From Fibrobacterota bacterium (lineage in GTDB: Bacteria; Fibrobacterota; Fibrobacteria; UBA11236), in assembly GCA_028287505.1 (NCBI GenBank), contig JAQBPN010000107.1, positions 1 through 64,000 on the forward strand: DNA of 64,000 nucleotides, in the 5' to 3' direction. The number at the start of each line of letters is the position of its first letter. The first letter of the stretch is position 1. Below are positions 51,266-60,152 of this stretch, piece by piece. A program made the translations under genes and the position numbers. Under the pieces are notes generated by a model, which saw only the letters and a list, made by a program, of their open reading frames with translations, did not search any database and was not told where the DNA came from.

Positions 51266-52298
51266 AGTCAAAGGCATTCGCAAGACGTTCGGCGTCGGCG
51301 TACAAGTGCTGCGGGACGTGGACCTGGCCATCGCCGACGGGGAATTCTTCTGCCTGCTGGGACCCTCCGGATGCGGCAAGACCACCTTGCTGCGCGTGGT
51401 GGCGGGATTGGAAAAACCCGATGCGGGCACGGTGGCGGTGGGCGGGAAGGATGTCACGCAGGCGCCGCCCCATCTGCGCGGATGCGCCCTGGTGTTCCAG
51501 AATTACGCGCTCTGGCCGCATCTTACGGTGGCCGAGAACATCGCCTATGGATTGGAAGTGCAACGCAAGCCCAAGGCGGAAATCCGCGCGACCCTGGCCG
51601 ATGCCTTCCGGGCCTATCAATTGGAAGGGCTGGAAGCGCGCTATCCCCATGAGCTTTCCGGAGGCCAGCAACAAAGGGTGGCTCTGGCGCGGGCCATGGC
51701 CATCCGGCCCCGGGCGGTCTTGATGGACGAACCGCTTTCCAATCTGGACGCGGCCCTGCGCAAGTCGTTGCGGCGGGAGTTGCTGGAATTCCACCGCCGC
51801 GCGGGCAGCACCATCCTTTACGTGACCCACGATCAGGAAGAGGCGTTGGCCCTGTCGGATCGCATCGCCGTGATGATGGCCGGAAAAATCATCGAACTGG
51901 GAAAGCCGGAGGATCTCTATGCCCGGCCGCGGACATTGGAGACGGCGCTTTTCCTGGGGGATATGAACTTGCTGCGGGACGGAAACATCCCCGCCTCCAT
52001 GGACCGGTCCGCGGGATCCGGCCTGGCGGCCCCGGCGGCCATGAGCGCTCTCTGCATCCGTCCCGAAAACGTACGCGTGCATCCGCACGTGAGCGGCAGC
52101 TCCGAAGGGGCGGATGCCTCAGGCTTCCTGAAGGGAACCCTGGCCTTCACCGAGTTCATGGGAACCCATGCCACCTTGGGCGTGGATACGGCTTCCGGAC
52201 GCATCCTGGCGCGCTCAGATCTTTCCCAGGCGCAGAGCTTGGATAAGGGGGCGACCCTGTTCCTGGAATTCCCCCCGGAGTATCGCCTATGGTACTGA
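51258..52298 (+). CDS. ABC importer ATPase, FbpC/PotA type
   Basis: 346 aa. All nucleotide-binding motifs are present: Walker A GPSGCGKT (about 36-43), Q-loop FQNYALWPHL, signature LSGGQQQR, Walker B AVLMDEPLS, and H-loop YVTHDQEEALALSDR. The C-terminal TOBE-like domain (about 245-346) is typical of FbpC/PotA/MalK-type importers. It drives uptake of the ligand bound by the product of the preceding gene. It overlaps both neighbours (8 and 10 bases), so translation is coupled through the operon. Confidence 0.94.
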   Translation: MIEVKGIRKTFGVGVQVLRDVDLAIADGEFFCLLGPSGCGKTTLLRVVAGLEKPDAGTVAVGGKDVTQAPPHLRGCALVFQNYALWPHLTVAENIAYGLEVQRKPKAEIRATLADAFRAYQLEGLEARYPHELSGGQQQRVALARAMAIRPRAVLMDEPLSNLDAALRKSLRRELLEFHRRAGSTILYVTHDQEEALALSDRIAVMMAGKIIELGKPEDLYARPRTLETALFLGDMNLLRDGNIPASMDRSAGSGLAAPAAMSALCIRPENVRVHPHVSGSSEGADASGFLKGTLAFTEFMGTHATLGVDTASGRILARSDLSQAQSLDKGATLFLEFPPEYRLWY

Positions 52299-53974
52299 AA
52301 CCGGGCGCGGAGGCGATGCAAGTGTGGGCGCAGAGGCTTTTCCTGGGCGCCCTGTTGGGAACCTTTCTGGTCGCGCCGGCGCTGCTGATCCTGGCGGAAG
52401 CGTTTTTTCCGGGAGGCGATTTCAGCCTGGGATTGTTCCGCTCCATGGCCGTCAATCCGGTGCTCAGGCGCGCGCTCTTGAACAGCCTGGCCATCGCTTG
52501 CGGCGCCACCCTGCTTTCCGTGTGCCTGGCCCTGCCCTTCGCGGCCCTGCTGGGCCGTTACCGATTGCCCGGACGCAGCCTGCTCAAGACCGGTGTGATG
52601 ATTCCCCTGCTGCTTCCGCCCTTCGCCGGGGCCATCGCGTTGCGACAATTGCTGGGGCGCTACGGCTCCCTCAACATCCTGCTCCAGAACATGGGTTGGA
52701 TCCATTCCCCCGTGGATTGGCTGGGCGGAGGCATGCCGGGCGTGATCCTGCTGGAAGGCCTGCACCTCTTCCCCATCCTCTACTTTTCCCTGATCAACCA
52801 CTTTGCCGCCCTCAACGGGGACAGCGAAGAAGCGGCCCTTTGTTTCGGCGGGAAGACCTCCGCGTACTACCGGAAAATCCTGTTGCCGGAAATCCGTCCG
52901 GGACTCCTGGCAGGCATGGCCCTGGTGTTCGTCTGGTCCTTCACCGATCTGGGCACGCCTCTGTTGATGGAATACCGCGACGTGATTCCCTACCAGGCAT
53001 TCTCCCTGATCACGGATCTCAACCGGAACCCGATGGGCTACGCCCTGACCACGGTGATGGGCGTGGTGGGATTGGGCGGATATTGGATCAGCCAAGCGCT
53101 ATCGCGCGGGCAGACGCGCTACCAGGGCAAAGGCATCCGGCCCGCGGCGGAAAAGGTTCCCGGGCCCATCTCCGGATCGATAGCCAGCATTGCTTTGGGA
53201 TCGCTCCTGCTCCTGGCGTTCCTTCCCGTGGGCGCCATCATCGTCTTGGCTGTCGCCAAGGGCTGGTTCCTTTCGGTGGCGCCGGAAAGCTATACCACCG
53301 AGTATTTCACCCAGCTGTTCCACCATCGCATCACGCGGGGCAGCATACAGACGAGCCTGTTCCTCTCCAGCCTGGCGGTGTTGGCTGATCTTTTCCTGGG
53401 ATGGTGGCTGGCGCGCATGGTCTTGGGCTCGCGCGGCTTCTGGGCGCGATTGTGGGAGACCCTGGCCATGGCGCCCTTGGCGCTGCCCGGAATCATCCTC
53501 GCGTTCGGATACGTAGCCATGTTCGCGGGGACGCCTTTGGACCCGGCGGGAAACCCGCTGTTCCTGCTGGTGATGGCGTATTCCATGCGGCGGGTCCCGT
53601 TCGCGTTCCGCAGCATCCTGACGGGCTACCGCACCTTGCCGGCGCAAATCGACGAGGCCGCGCAGACTCTGGGACAGGGGTTCTGGGGACGGGTCTGGAA
53701 CATCCACTTGCCCCTGCTGACTCCGTATTTCCTGGCGTCCGGCCTGCTGGTGTTCGCCTTTTCCATGCTGGAGGTGAGCGATTCGCTCATCCTGGCCATG
53801 AAGGAATTCTACTACCCCATCACCAAGGCGATGTATTTCCTGACCACGCGGGCCGGGGATGGGAACAACCTGGCCGCAGCGCTCGCCGTGGTGGGCATGG
53901 TGATCCTGGCGGGAGCGATTTTCGTGGCCAACAGGCTGCTGGGAAACCGGTTCGGGGAAATGTTCAAGGGATAG
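52289..53974 (+). CDS. ABC importer permease, fused double-domain FbpB type
   Basis: 561 aa with about twelve transmembrane helices in two homologous halves, the FbpB/SfuB arrangement for Fe(III) import. Each half has an EAA-type loop that docks to the ATPase: EAALCFGGKTSAYYRKILLP (about 190-210) and EAAQTLGQGFWGRVWNIHLP (about 455-475). The first half begins near residue 15 and the second near 295. The end is 18 bases from the convergent methyltransferase gene. With the two preceding genes it forms a complete importer, most likely for ferric iron; a polyamine or phosphonate ligand is not excluded. Confidence 0.92.
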   Translation: MVLKPGAEAMQVWAQRLFLGALLGTFLVAPALLILAEAFFPGGDFSLGLFRSMAVNPVLRRALLNSLAIACGATLLSVCLALPFAALLGRYRLPGRSLLKTGVMIPLLLPPFAGAIALRQLLGRYGSLNILLQNMGWIHSPVDWLGGGMPGVILLEGLHLFPILYFSLINHFAALNGDSEEAALCFGGKTSAYYRKILLPEIRPGLLAGMALVFVWSFTDLGTPLLMEYRDVIPYQAFSLITDLNRNPMGYALTTVMGVVGLGGYWISQALSRGQTRYQGKGIRPAAEKVPGPISGSIASIALGSLLLLAFLPVGAIIVLAVAKGWFLSVAPESYTTEYFTQLFHHRITRGSIQTSLFLSSLAVLADLFLGWWLARMVLGSRGFWARLWETLAMAPLALPGIILAFGYVAMFAGTPLDPAGNPLFLLVMAYSMRRVPFAFRSILTGYRTLPAQIDEAAQTLGQGFWGRVWNIHLPLLTPYFLASGLLVFAFSMLEVSDSLILAMKEFYYPITKAMYFLTTRAGDGNNLAAALAVVGMVILAGAIFVANRLLGNRFGEMFKG

Positions 53975-53992
53975 GAAAAGGCGGGCTCCGGA

Positions 53993-55093
53993 TCAGGGCC
54001 GGCCGAGACGGAAGATTTTTTCCACGAAGGCTCCCACCAAGTCATCCTGGCCCTTGTAGATCTCCTGCCAGGCGGGCCGATAGGGAAACTCGTTGACACC
54101 CAGGCGAAAGCCGGGTTTTTGGCTTACTCCATACCCCTTCAGATACAGCCAAGCGGGCCCGACCCGTTCGATGAGGTTGAAATACTCCTTCACCTGATCG
54201 GGACTCATTTCATCCAGGGAACTGACATTGAGGATGAGGTCGAAGTACCCCTCCGGAATCTTGTTCATCTGTCCGGGAAGCAGGAATTTCATCCGGCTGT
54301 CATGGAAGGGCGGGTTCTCGGAATAGGGCGCCACCGCCTCCGGTCCGAACACGGTTTCCAGGTAATTCTGGGAAACGGCCAGCGCGGGAGGAATGTCGAT
54401 AATGGTGTATTCGATGTCGGGAAACATCTGGCGGAACAGGTATCCCAGGCGGCCATACCCGGCCCCGATTTCCAACACCCGGCGGATTTTCCCCATGGGA
54501 ATCCGGGATGCCATCCGGTTCAGTTCCATGGAGCTGAGGGCCAGATCCTGGGAAATGATCCGTCCCTCGAACGGCACGGGAAGCGGGCTGCCGAAGGCCG
54601 GTTCCGGGACCTTTTCCAGGCAGCCTAGGTTGTCCTCGGTCTGGGCGTATTGCCATAACAGTGTGCAGTAGATGGCGTAGGCCCGGAACCGCGCCCCGCC
54701 TCCGATCGGGGAAGTGTTGAAAGGCTTTCCGGTGATGGAGTCGATCTCATCGGACCAGACTATGTCGTTGATCACGTTTTCGATTCCCTTGACGTTCTCG
54801 TCGGTATAGGAGAAAACCCAGGCGAGGGATTCCACGGGCAGGTTTTTCTTTTGCAGCAACAGGGATATCAGCCTGAGGACTTTCGGCTCACTCAGGGTGG
54901 TGACGCCCCATTGGGAGTATTCGAAATTGACGGTCCGCTTGAACTTTTCGAATCCGTACTTGCGGATGATGGCGGAGTGTTTCTCGCCCAGGCCTATCCA
55001 AAACCTGTTGCCCTCGGGGACCGCGGAAGACCGGTCATGTGCCGCCAGCATGGTCTGGATATCCTGCAATACTTTCTGGTCGATTGCGCTCAT
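53993..55093 (-). CDS. Putative sugar O-methyltransferase (TIGR04371-like)
   Basis: 366 aa from ATG 55093 (AGGGG upstream). The SAM-binding site reads VLEIGAGYGRLGYLFRQMFP (about 219-238), followed by YTIIDIPPALAVSQNYL and the FDLILNVSSLDEM strand. The N-terminal ~200 residues are helical and typical of the putative sugar O-methyltransferase family found in surface-polysaccharide clusters. The next genes upstream are a protein-repair methyltransferase and a glycosyltransferase, which fits a role in glycan decoration. The exact acceptor is unknown. Confidence 0.8.
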   Translation of the reverse strand: MSAIDQKVLQDIQTMLAAHDRSSAVPEGNRFWIGLGEKHSAIIRKYGFEKFKRTVNFEYSQWGVTTLSEPKVLRLISLLLQKKNLPVESLAWVFSYTDENVKGIENVINDIVWSDEIDSITGKPFNTSPIGGGARFRAYAIYCTLLWQYAQTEDNLGCLEKVPEPAFGSPLPVPFEGRIISQDLALSSMELNRMASRIPMGKIRRVLEIGAGYGRLGYLFRQMFPDIEYTIIDIPPALAVSQNYLETVFGPEAVAPYSENPPFHDSRMKFLLPGQMNKIPEGYFDLILNVSSLDEMSPDQVKEYFNLIERVGPAWLYLKGYGVSQKPGFRLGVNEFPYRPAWQEIYKGQDDLVGAFVEKIFRLGRP

Positions 55094-55189
55094 GGGAACC
55101 CCTGTTTAGCAGGAATTGTATCATTCCCGTTCCGGGACGGACAACCCCTTGCAAGCGGCCGAATCAGGGAAACGGGCGCGGAGTCCGGC

Positions 55190-55825
55190 CTATTTCTCCC
55201 AGCCCTCTTTGCCCAACAAAGGCACGAACCGGCAGTCGCCGAGATCGGTTTCCCGGAAAGTCGAGCCGATCCGATCCACGCACAGCAGTTTTTGGGATTC
55301 CCTGCCGCCCGTCGGGATCAACATGCGGCCGCCGTCGGTGAGCTGGAGTTTCAGCTTTTCCGAAACCACGGGCGCTCCCGCGGTCACGATGATGCGATCG
55401 TAAGGCGCCCAGCTTTCCCAGCCCAGGCTGCCGTCCCCGGTCTTGTAGATGACGTTGCGGAATCCCAGCTGCTCCAGGAGCGCCTGGGCCCGTTTGGACA
55501 AGGCCGGGATGCGCTCTACCGAGTAGAGCCTCGGAGTGTAATGGGCCAGGATGGCGGTCTGATATCCCGACCCCGTGCCGATCTCCAGGATCTTGTCGCC
55601 CTTGCGGGGAACCAGGGCGTTGGTCATCATGGCCACCATGGATGGCTGGGAAATGGTCTGCTCCGCCCCGATGGGCAGGGAAATGTCCGAGTAGGCCTTG
55701 GAGCCGAGGGCGGAATCCAGGAACAGGTGCCGGGGAACCGCCGCCATTACCGCCTTCAATTCCTCGTTCTGCAGACCCAAGCGTTTCCAGACGCCTTCCA
55801 CCATGTGCCTTCTGGCGGTGATCAT
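55190..55825 (-). CDS. pcm: Protein-L-isoaspartate O-methyltransferase
   Basis: 211 aa from ATG 55825, which overlaps the TGA of the glycosyltransferase gene in an ATGA arrangement. A TTG at 55834 with GGAGG five bases upstream is an alternative. The family blocks are clear: VPRHLFLDSALGSKAYSDIS, ISQPSMVAMM, the SAM motif ILEIGTGSGYQTAILA, and YDRIIVTAGAPVV. It repairs isoaspartyl residues in damaged proteins. Length is normal for bacterial Pcm. Confidence 0.92.
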   Translation of the reverse strand: MITARRHMVEGVWKRLGLQNEELKAVMAAVPRHLFLDSALGSKAYSDISLPIGAEQTISQPSMVAMMTNALVPRKGDKILEIGTGSGYQTAILAHYTPRLYSVERIPALSKRAQALLEQLGFRNVIYKTGDGSLGWESWAPYDRIIVTAGAPVVSEKLKLQLTDGGRMLIPTGGRESQKLLCVDRIGSTFRETDLGDCRFVPLLGKEGWEK

Positions 55826-56508
55826 GGCATCCAAGCCAGCCTCCAATACATTTTCAGAAAACGGTACGAGTCGATTAGGAGGCGCATATGCGAACCATTA
55901 TCGGTATACACGGTGGCAATGTCCACGGGTACCACGGAAAAGCCGTTGCGGCATGCGAGCACCAGCGCCTGGGACTCCCATTCGAAGCGGCCCTGGCGCG
56001 GATAGCCCGCCGCGGCCAGCGCGTCCAGGCGGTACATGCGGAAACCGCATTGGGCATCGTACACGGGTTTGCCGGCCAGCCGGGAGATCATGCGCGTGGT
56101 CAGGGCATTGCTGAAGCGGCGATGCCAGGGCATGGGCGAACCGCGTATGCCGCGCCTTCCCACCACCACCACGGTATCCTCCTTGATCGCGGCTTGCCAA
56201 AAGGACCGCAAGTCCTCGGGCGCATGCTGGCCGTCCGCATCCATGGTCACGGCCCAGCGCCAGCCTTTTTCCCGGGCCCAAAGCAGGCCCGTCATCAACG
56301 CCGAGCCCTTTCCCTGGTTGGTCCCATGTCGCAGGCAGGTTACGCCCGCGCGTTCGGCCCGGTCCGCAGTCCCGTCCGAGGATCCGTCATCGATCACGGC
56401 GATGCGCGCCGGATCCGCGTGCTTCAGCAGTCCTTCCAGGGTGGTCCCCAGGAAAGCCTCCGCATTGTAGGCCGGAATGATGATGCCGGTGGAATCGCGA
56501 AAATCCAT
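55822..56508 (-). CDS. Family 2 glycosyltransferase, dolichyl-phosphate-mannose-synthase-like
   Basis: 228 aa, a single GT-A domain. Motifs are GIIIPAYNAEAFLGTTLEGL (N-terminal strand and helix), VIDDGSSDGTAD (nucleotide-binding Asp pair), TMDADGQHAPEDL (the metal-binding DxD) and YDAQCGFRMYRLDAL. There is no transmembrane segment. The pattern is that of DPM1/GtrB-like enzymes that charge a polyprenyl carrier or decorate glycans. It is followed with overlap by pcm. A strong hairpin (56520-56578) lies just upstream of its ATG. Confidence 0.9.
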   Translation of the reverse strand: MDFRDSTGIIIPAYNAEAFLGTTLEGLLKHADPARIAVIDDGSSDGTADRAERAGVTCLRHGTNQGKGSALMTGLLWAREKGWRWAVTMDADGQHAPEDLRSFWQAAIKEDTVVVVGRRGIRGSPMPWHRRFSNALTTRMISRLAGKPVYDAQCGFRMYRLDALAAAGYPRQGRFEWESQALVLACRNGFSVVPVDIATVYTDNGSHMRLLIDSYRFLKMYWRLAWMP

Positions 56509-56519
56509 GCTGTCGTCCG

Positions 56520-56578
56520 GGACGCTCGGGACGAGCGGGTGCTCGCCCGTTTCGAGCGTCCGCTCGTCCCGAGCGTCC
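56520..56578. repeat. Strong intergenic palindrome (19-bp arms)
   Basis: The 19 bases GGACGCTCGGGACGAGCGG (56520-56538) are a perfect inverted repeat of 56560-56578, with a 21-base loop. The loop itself carries a GAGCGTC copy. It lies 12 bases before the glycosyltransferase ATG, in the 5' region of that mRNA, and 150 bases before the divergent MFS gene. Folded in RNA it would strongly affect translation; it may also be a REP-like element. Confidence 0.75.
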
Positions 56579-56729
56579 GGAACGTCCTCCCTCGCAATAG
56601 CTTGTTTCGGTCCAAGGGCCGTCGCCCACCAATGGGCGGTGCCATCAATAGTAAAAATTTCACGGCGGATCGGATTTCATCGCCGCGGACGGGAAATATT
56701 TTTTAGTTAAGCCGCATGGGTCCGCACCG

Positions 56730-57923
56730 GTGAGCCTGCTCGTTCCATTCTCCTTTCTGGCCTTTATCGCCTTGGGTCTGCCCGACGGTCTGCTCGGGAT
56801 CGCCTGGCCCGGCCTCCAAGCCGATTTCGGCCTGCCCCTGGATGCCTTGGGAATCCTGCTCGCCTTTTCGATGACGGGTTATATCCTGTCCAGCTTCGGT
56901 TGCGGCAAACTCCTCGCTCGCATGGGCATCGGGCCGTTGCTCGCCTCCAGCACCTTGCTCGCCGCCATCAGCCTGGCCGGTTTCGCCTTGCTCCCCGGTT
57001 TCCGATTCCTGTTGGCGGCCGCCTTTTTGGCCGGCCTGGGCGGAGGCGCAGTGGATTCGGCCCTGAATACATATGCGGCTTTCCGCTTCAGTCCCCGCGC
57101 CTTGAATTGGCTGCATGCTTCCTACAGTCTGGGGGCGCTGCTGGGGCCCCTGACCCTTTCCGCCGTTATGCACGCGGGCCTTTCCTGGAGGTGGGGCTAT
57201 GGATTCGTCGCCATCGTCCAATCCGCCCTCGGGATTTTTTTCTTCGCGACCCGGCGGACCTGGAACGCAGCCCTGGCGGCGTCCGGTTCCGCACCGGCCG
57301 AAGCGGCGACCGCATCCTACCGCGAGACGCTTTCCCTGGGCGCGGTATGGCCCGGGGTACTGGCCTTTTTCGCCTACGCGGGATTGGAGTATGCCGTGGG
57401 GCAATGGTCGTTCACCCTGTTGACCAAGGGAAGAGCCATCGACCCGGGAAAAGCCGCGCTCTGGATGAGCGTCTATTGGGGCGGGTTTTTCGGGGGCCGG
57501 GTGCTGGCGGGACTGTCGCCCCTGGGCGACAGGATCCGGACCTTGCTTTGGTTATGTGCTGCGGGGATGATTGCGGGTACGGCGCTTATCGCCGCCGGCG
57601 GATCGGGACCGGCGGCGTTGGCGGGTCTTTTCCTTACGGGCCTGGCCTTCGCTCCGGTATTCCCCACCCTGATTGCGCTGACCCCCTTGCGCCTGGGGGC
57701 GCGGCATGCGGGGAACGCCATGGGCTTCCAGGTTTCCGCCGCCACCGTGGGGCAGGCGGTGGTGCCGGGGCTCATCGGCGTCGCCGCCCAACGCGCGGGC
57801 GTGGAGGCCATCGCCCGATCTTTCGTCCTGTCGGCCATTTTCGTACTGATATGCCTGGCCCTGCTGATGCGCGGCGGGAAGGCTTCCGAGGCGCCGGTCC
57901 GGGATCAGCGCGACAGCTTGTAG
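56730..57923 (+). CDS. MFS transporter
   Basis: 397 aa from GTG 56730 with about twelve transmembrane helices and a short central loop (about 185-205). The N-terminal half has GLPDGLLGIAWPGLQADFGL and an A-like GYILSSFGCGKLLARMGIG segment. The LGGGAVDSALNTYAA region recalls the fucose-permease/YfkF-like branch of MFS transporters for sugars or drugs. It overlaps the convergent methyltransferase gene by 19 bases. Substrate unknown; sugar or small-molecule transport is the broad guess. Confidence 0.88.
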   Translation: MSLLVPFSFLAFIALGLPDGLLGIAWPGLQADFGLPLDALGILLAFSMTGYILSSFGCGKLLARMGIGPLLASSTLLAAISLAGFALLPGFRFLLAAAFLAGLGGGAVDSALNTYAAFRFSPRALNWLHASYSLGALLGPLTLSAVMHAGLSWRWGYGFVAIVQSALGIFFFATRRTWNAALAASGSAPAEAATASYRETLSLGAVWPGVLAFFAYAGLEYAVGQWSFTLLTKGRAIDPGKAALWMSVYWGGFFGGRVLAGLSPLGDRIRTLLWLCAAGMIAGTALIAAGGSGPAALAGLFLTGLAFAPVFPTLIALTPLRLGARHAGNAMGFQVSAATVGQAVVPGLIGVAAQRAGVEAIARSFVLSAIFVLICLALLMRGGKASEAPVRDQRDSL

Positions 57924-58576
57924 ACCCGGATGTTCCGGTCACCGGAGCGTATCGGTACCATGCATGTTTCTACCGCGAACCCGGCCGCGATGGCGGATTC
58001 CAGGAACCCTTCCGCCGCCGAGCGGCCCGGATCGGCGAACAAAGCGGTTCCCCCGGTCGCCAGATGGCGTCCCAGGAAGGCCAGCAGGGGAAGCTGGTTC
58101 TCCCGGGCGTAGAGCATCTCCCCGCCCAGCACCAGGCCGAAAACCGCTTTCGCGGGAAAGGATCGGAAGTCCGCGCAAAAGACCCGGCCCACCGAAGGCA
58201 GCGACCCGTTGCGACGCACGTTATGGGCCGCCAGCCGGCATGCATCTCCATTGAAATCGCAACTGAACGGCTCGATGTCGAAACGGAGCCGGAGATATGC
58301 GGCCAGGACTCCGGATCCGCAGCCGAGGTCCAGAACCGGGCCCGGCCACCGGGCCGGATCCTCGCCGTCCAGGATTTCCGCCAAAGCGTAAGTGGCGGGC
58401 CAATCCTCCAGCCAATAGGGCCAGGCTCGCTCTTTCAGCCCGACCAGGCCCACAATCCGGTCCAATTCGGCGGGAGAGTAGGGCACGGTATCCAGGTTCA
58501 CGGTCCGGCCCGCCAGGACAATCGGTCGCTCCACCAGGGGAAATCGGGTCCCGCTTATGATAAAATGGGATTGCAT
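57905..58576 (-). CDS. Class I SAM-dependent methyltransferase
   Basis: 223 aa from ATG 58576 (MQSHFIISG), with AAAGAGG a few bases upstream. The SAM site is VLDLGCGSGVLAAYLRLRF (about 96-114), followed by CDFNGDACRLAAHNVRRNG and LVLGGEMLYARENQL. This layout, with an N-terminal WPYWLEDWPATYALAEIL segment, is that of the METTL18/METTL20-type protein lysine/histidine methyltransferases. The target is unknown. Its start codon overlaps the start codon of the divergent lipoprotein gene within GCATGC, so the two genes are head to head with no leader between them. Confidence 0.8.
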   Translation of the reverse strand: MQSHFIISGTRFPLVERPIVLAGRTVNLDTVPYSPAELDRIVGLVGLKERAWPYWLEDWPATYALAEILDGEDPARWPGPVLDLGCGSGVLAAYLRLRFDIEPFSCDFNGDACRLAAHNVRRNGSLPSVGRVFCADFRSFPAKAVFGLVLGGEMLYARENQLPLLAFLGRHLATGGTALFADPGRSAAEGFLESAIAAGFAVETCMVPIRSGDRNIRVYKLSR

Positions 58577-60152
58577 GCGCCTCTTTCCGATTTCCCGCTC
58601 CGTCGGGGTGTTGTTCTGCCTTTGGCTTTGCCGATGCTCCTTGAGCATCGAGAATCCGGAGTCGGACGCCAGGAAAAAAATAGAAAAGGTGATCCCCACC
58701 ACCATGGAGGCTTTGGTGGGCCGTTGGACCGCCGATTCCACCTTCACCGTCGACGACACCCACGCCTCCCGCCTCAAGGATCAGGGAGTGCTGCTGGAAA
58801 TATTCGCGGACACCAGCTACTCGCAATTGGATACCACCCATCTGGCTTTCCAAGGGAAATCCGACGGGGAATACTATCTCTCCGGCGACACGCTCATCGT
58901 CTTCCCGACGGCCGCGGCTCCCGACACCTTTCTGGTCAAGCTCCGGTTCCTGGGCAATTACCTGGAACTGGATCATCCCGCCGATCAGCGCTTCACTTTT
59001 TTCCACAAGGTCAAAGCGCAGGATTCCGCCACCCAGCGGGAGATGCTGAAGGACAGCCTCTGGCGCATGCAGGGACGCCGCCCGGACCCGGGGATTTTCC
59101 AGGCCGAGCCGCTGGACAGGAACTTTTCCTATCTGCGATTCTCCGGCGACAGCATGTGGGCGGATACGCGCCTCAACGGAATCATCCGCCTCGATTCGGG
59201 GCTTCTGGAGAAGTCGGGATTCACCTGGACCTGGAAGGCCGCGGGCGGCACCCGCCTGTTCATCGCCGACCTGGTGAAAGAGGATTCCCTGAGAATGTGG
59301 CCCCTGACGGACGGGCGTCCCGATTCAGGCTACGCTCTGTATATCCGGACCTCCGCCCATCACCGCAACGATCTGGACATGCGTCCCCTGCTGGGACATT
59401 TGCGATCGGACAGCATGGTGTATGCGAGCGGCACGATGGAAAACCACTACGGACGCTTTTACGATTGGATTCTCGGGGAAGATCACAAGGTGGGGATCGA
59501 AACCAACATGAAAACCGCGCCCCTCTTCGAGACCTGGAGCCTCGACTCGGGATTCCTCTCCCTGGCCGCTCCGGGAATACCGGCCACGCGCTTCCGGGTG
59601 GACACCTCGGGCGGGGCCTTGAAACTGTCCGCCGATTCGGGAAAAGCTTTCGGCAAAAGCCTATCGATCTACCAGACCCGGGTGGATCCGGAAAGGTTCC
59701 GGAACAAGCCTTTCGAACGGTTCCAACAGGCCAGCTACTTCCAGTTGGTGGTAGCCGGGGACACGAGCGACTATTTCTTCAACGTGAACGGCATCAACGA
59801 CGGGTTCGAAATCGCCGACGTGGACGAGGACACCACGCTTTGGACCTCGCTGATCCTGAACAAGGCCCAGGAAACCTTTCAGAGCAGCCAGGCCGGGTTT
59901 TTCTTCGCCTTGCAGGGACGGACCCGGACGCTCGGAGGCTTTACCTGCAAATCGGCGCCTGACAAGGACCTGGTCATCAGGCTGACGGGCGCCGCCGATC
60001 CGCTCATGGCCCAGGGATTGGTGCAAGGCGCCTGCCGCATCCTGTCCGCCGATTCGACCATCGCCGATTCCAGTTTGACCTTGGAAGGCTCCTTCCGCCT
60101 GAAGCGGAAGATCACCGGCATCCGGGCCTCGCCGCTTTGGAAACTGCAATGA
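58575..60152 (+). CDS. Predicted lipoprotein of unknown function
   Basis: 525 aa from ATG 58575; an in-frame ATG at 58557 would give six more residues (MIKWDC). The N-terminus RLFPISRSVGVLFCLWLCRCSLS is a signal with cysteines near a non-canonical lipobox. The body (about 45-525) consists of three similar beta-rich segments that each contain a pattern such as LVGRWTADSTF, LKDSLWRMQGRRPD and LLGHLRSDSMVYA. These look like lipocalin-like units measuring threshold or deviation from a target, but no family is recognised. It is coupled to the glycosyltransferase gene by an ATGA overlap, so it may act in the same surface-glycan pathway. Confidence 0.7.
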   Translation: MRLFPISRSVGVLFCLWLCRCSLSIENPESDARKKIEKVIPTTMEALVGRWTADSTFTVDDTHASRLKDQGVLLEIFADTSYSQLDTTHLAFQGKSDGEYYLSGDTLIVFPTAAAPDTFLVKLRFLGNYLELDHPADQRFTFFHKVKAQDSATQREMLKDSLWRMQGRRPDPGIFQAEPLDRNFSYLRFSGDSMWADTRLNGIIRLDSGLLEKSGFTWTWKAAGGTRLFIADLVKEDSLRMWPLTDGRPDSGYALYIRTSAHHRNDLDMRPLLGHLRSDSMVYASGTMENHYGRFYDWILGEDHKVGIETNMKTAPLFETWSLDSGFLSLAAPGIPATRFRVDTSGGALKLSADSGKAFGKSLSIYQTRVDPERFRNKPFERFQQASYFQLVVAGDTSDYFFNVNGINDGFEIADVDEDTTLWTSLILNKAQETFQSSQAGFFFALQGRTRTLGGFTCKSAPDKDLVIRLTGAADPLMAQGLVQGACRILSADSTIADSSLTLEGSFRLKRKITGIRASPLWKLQ

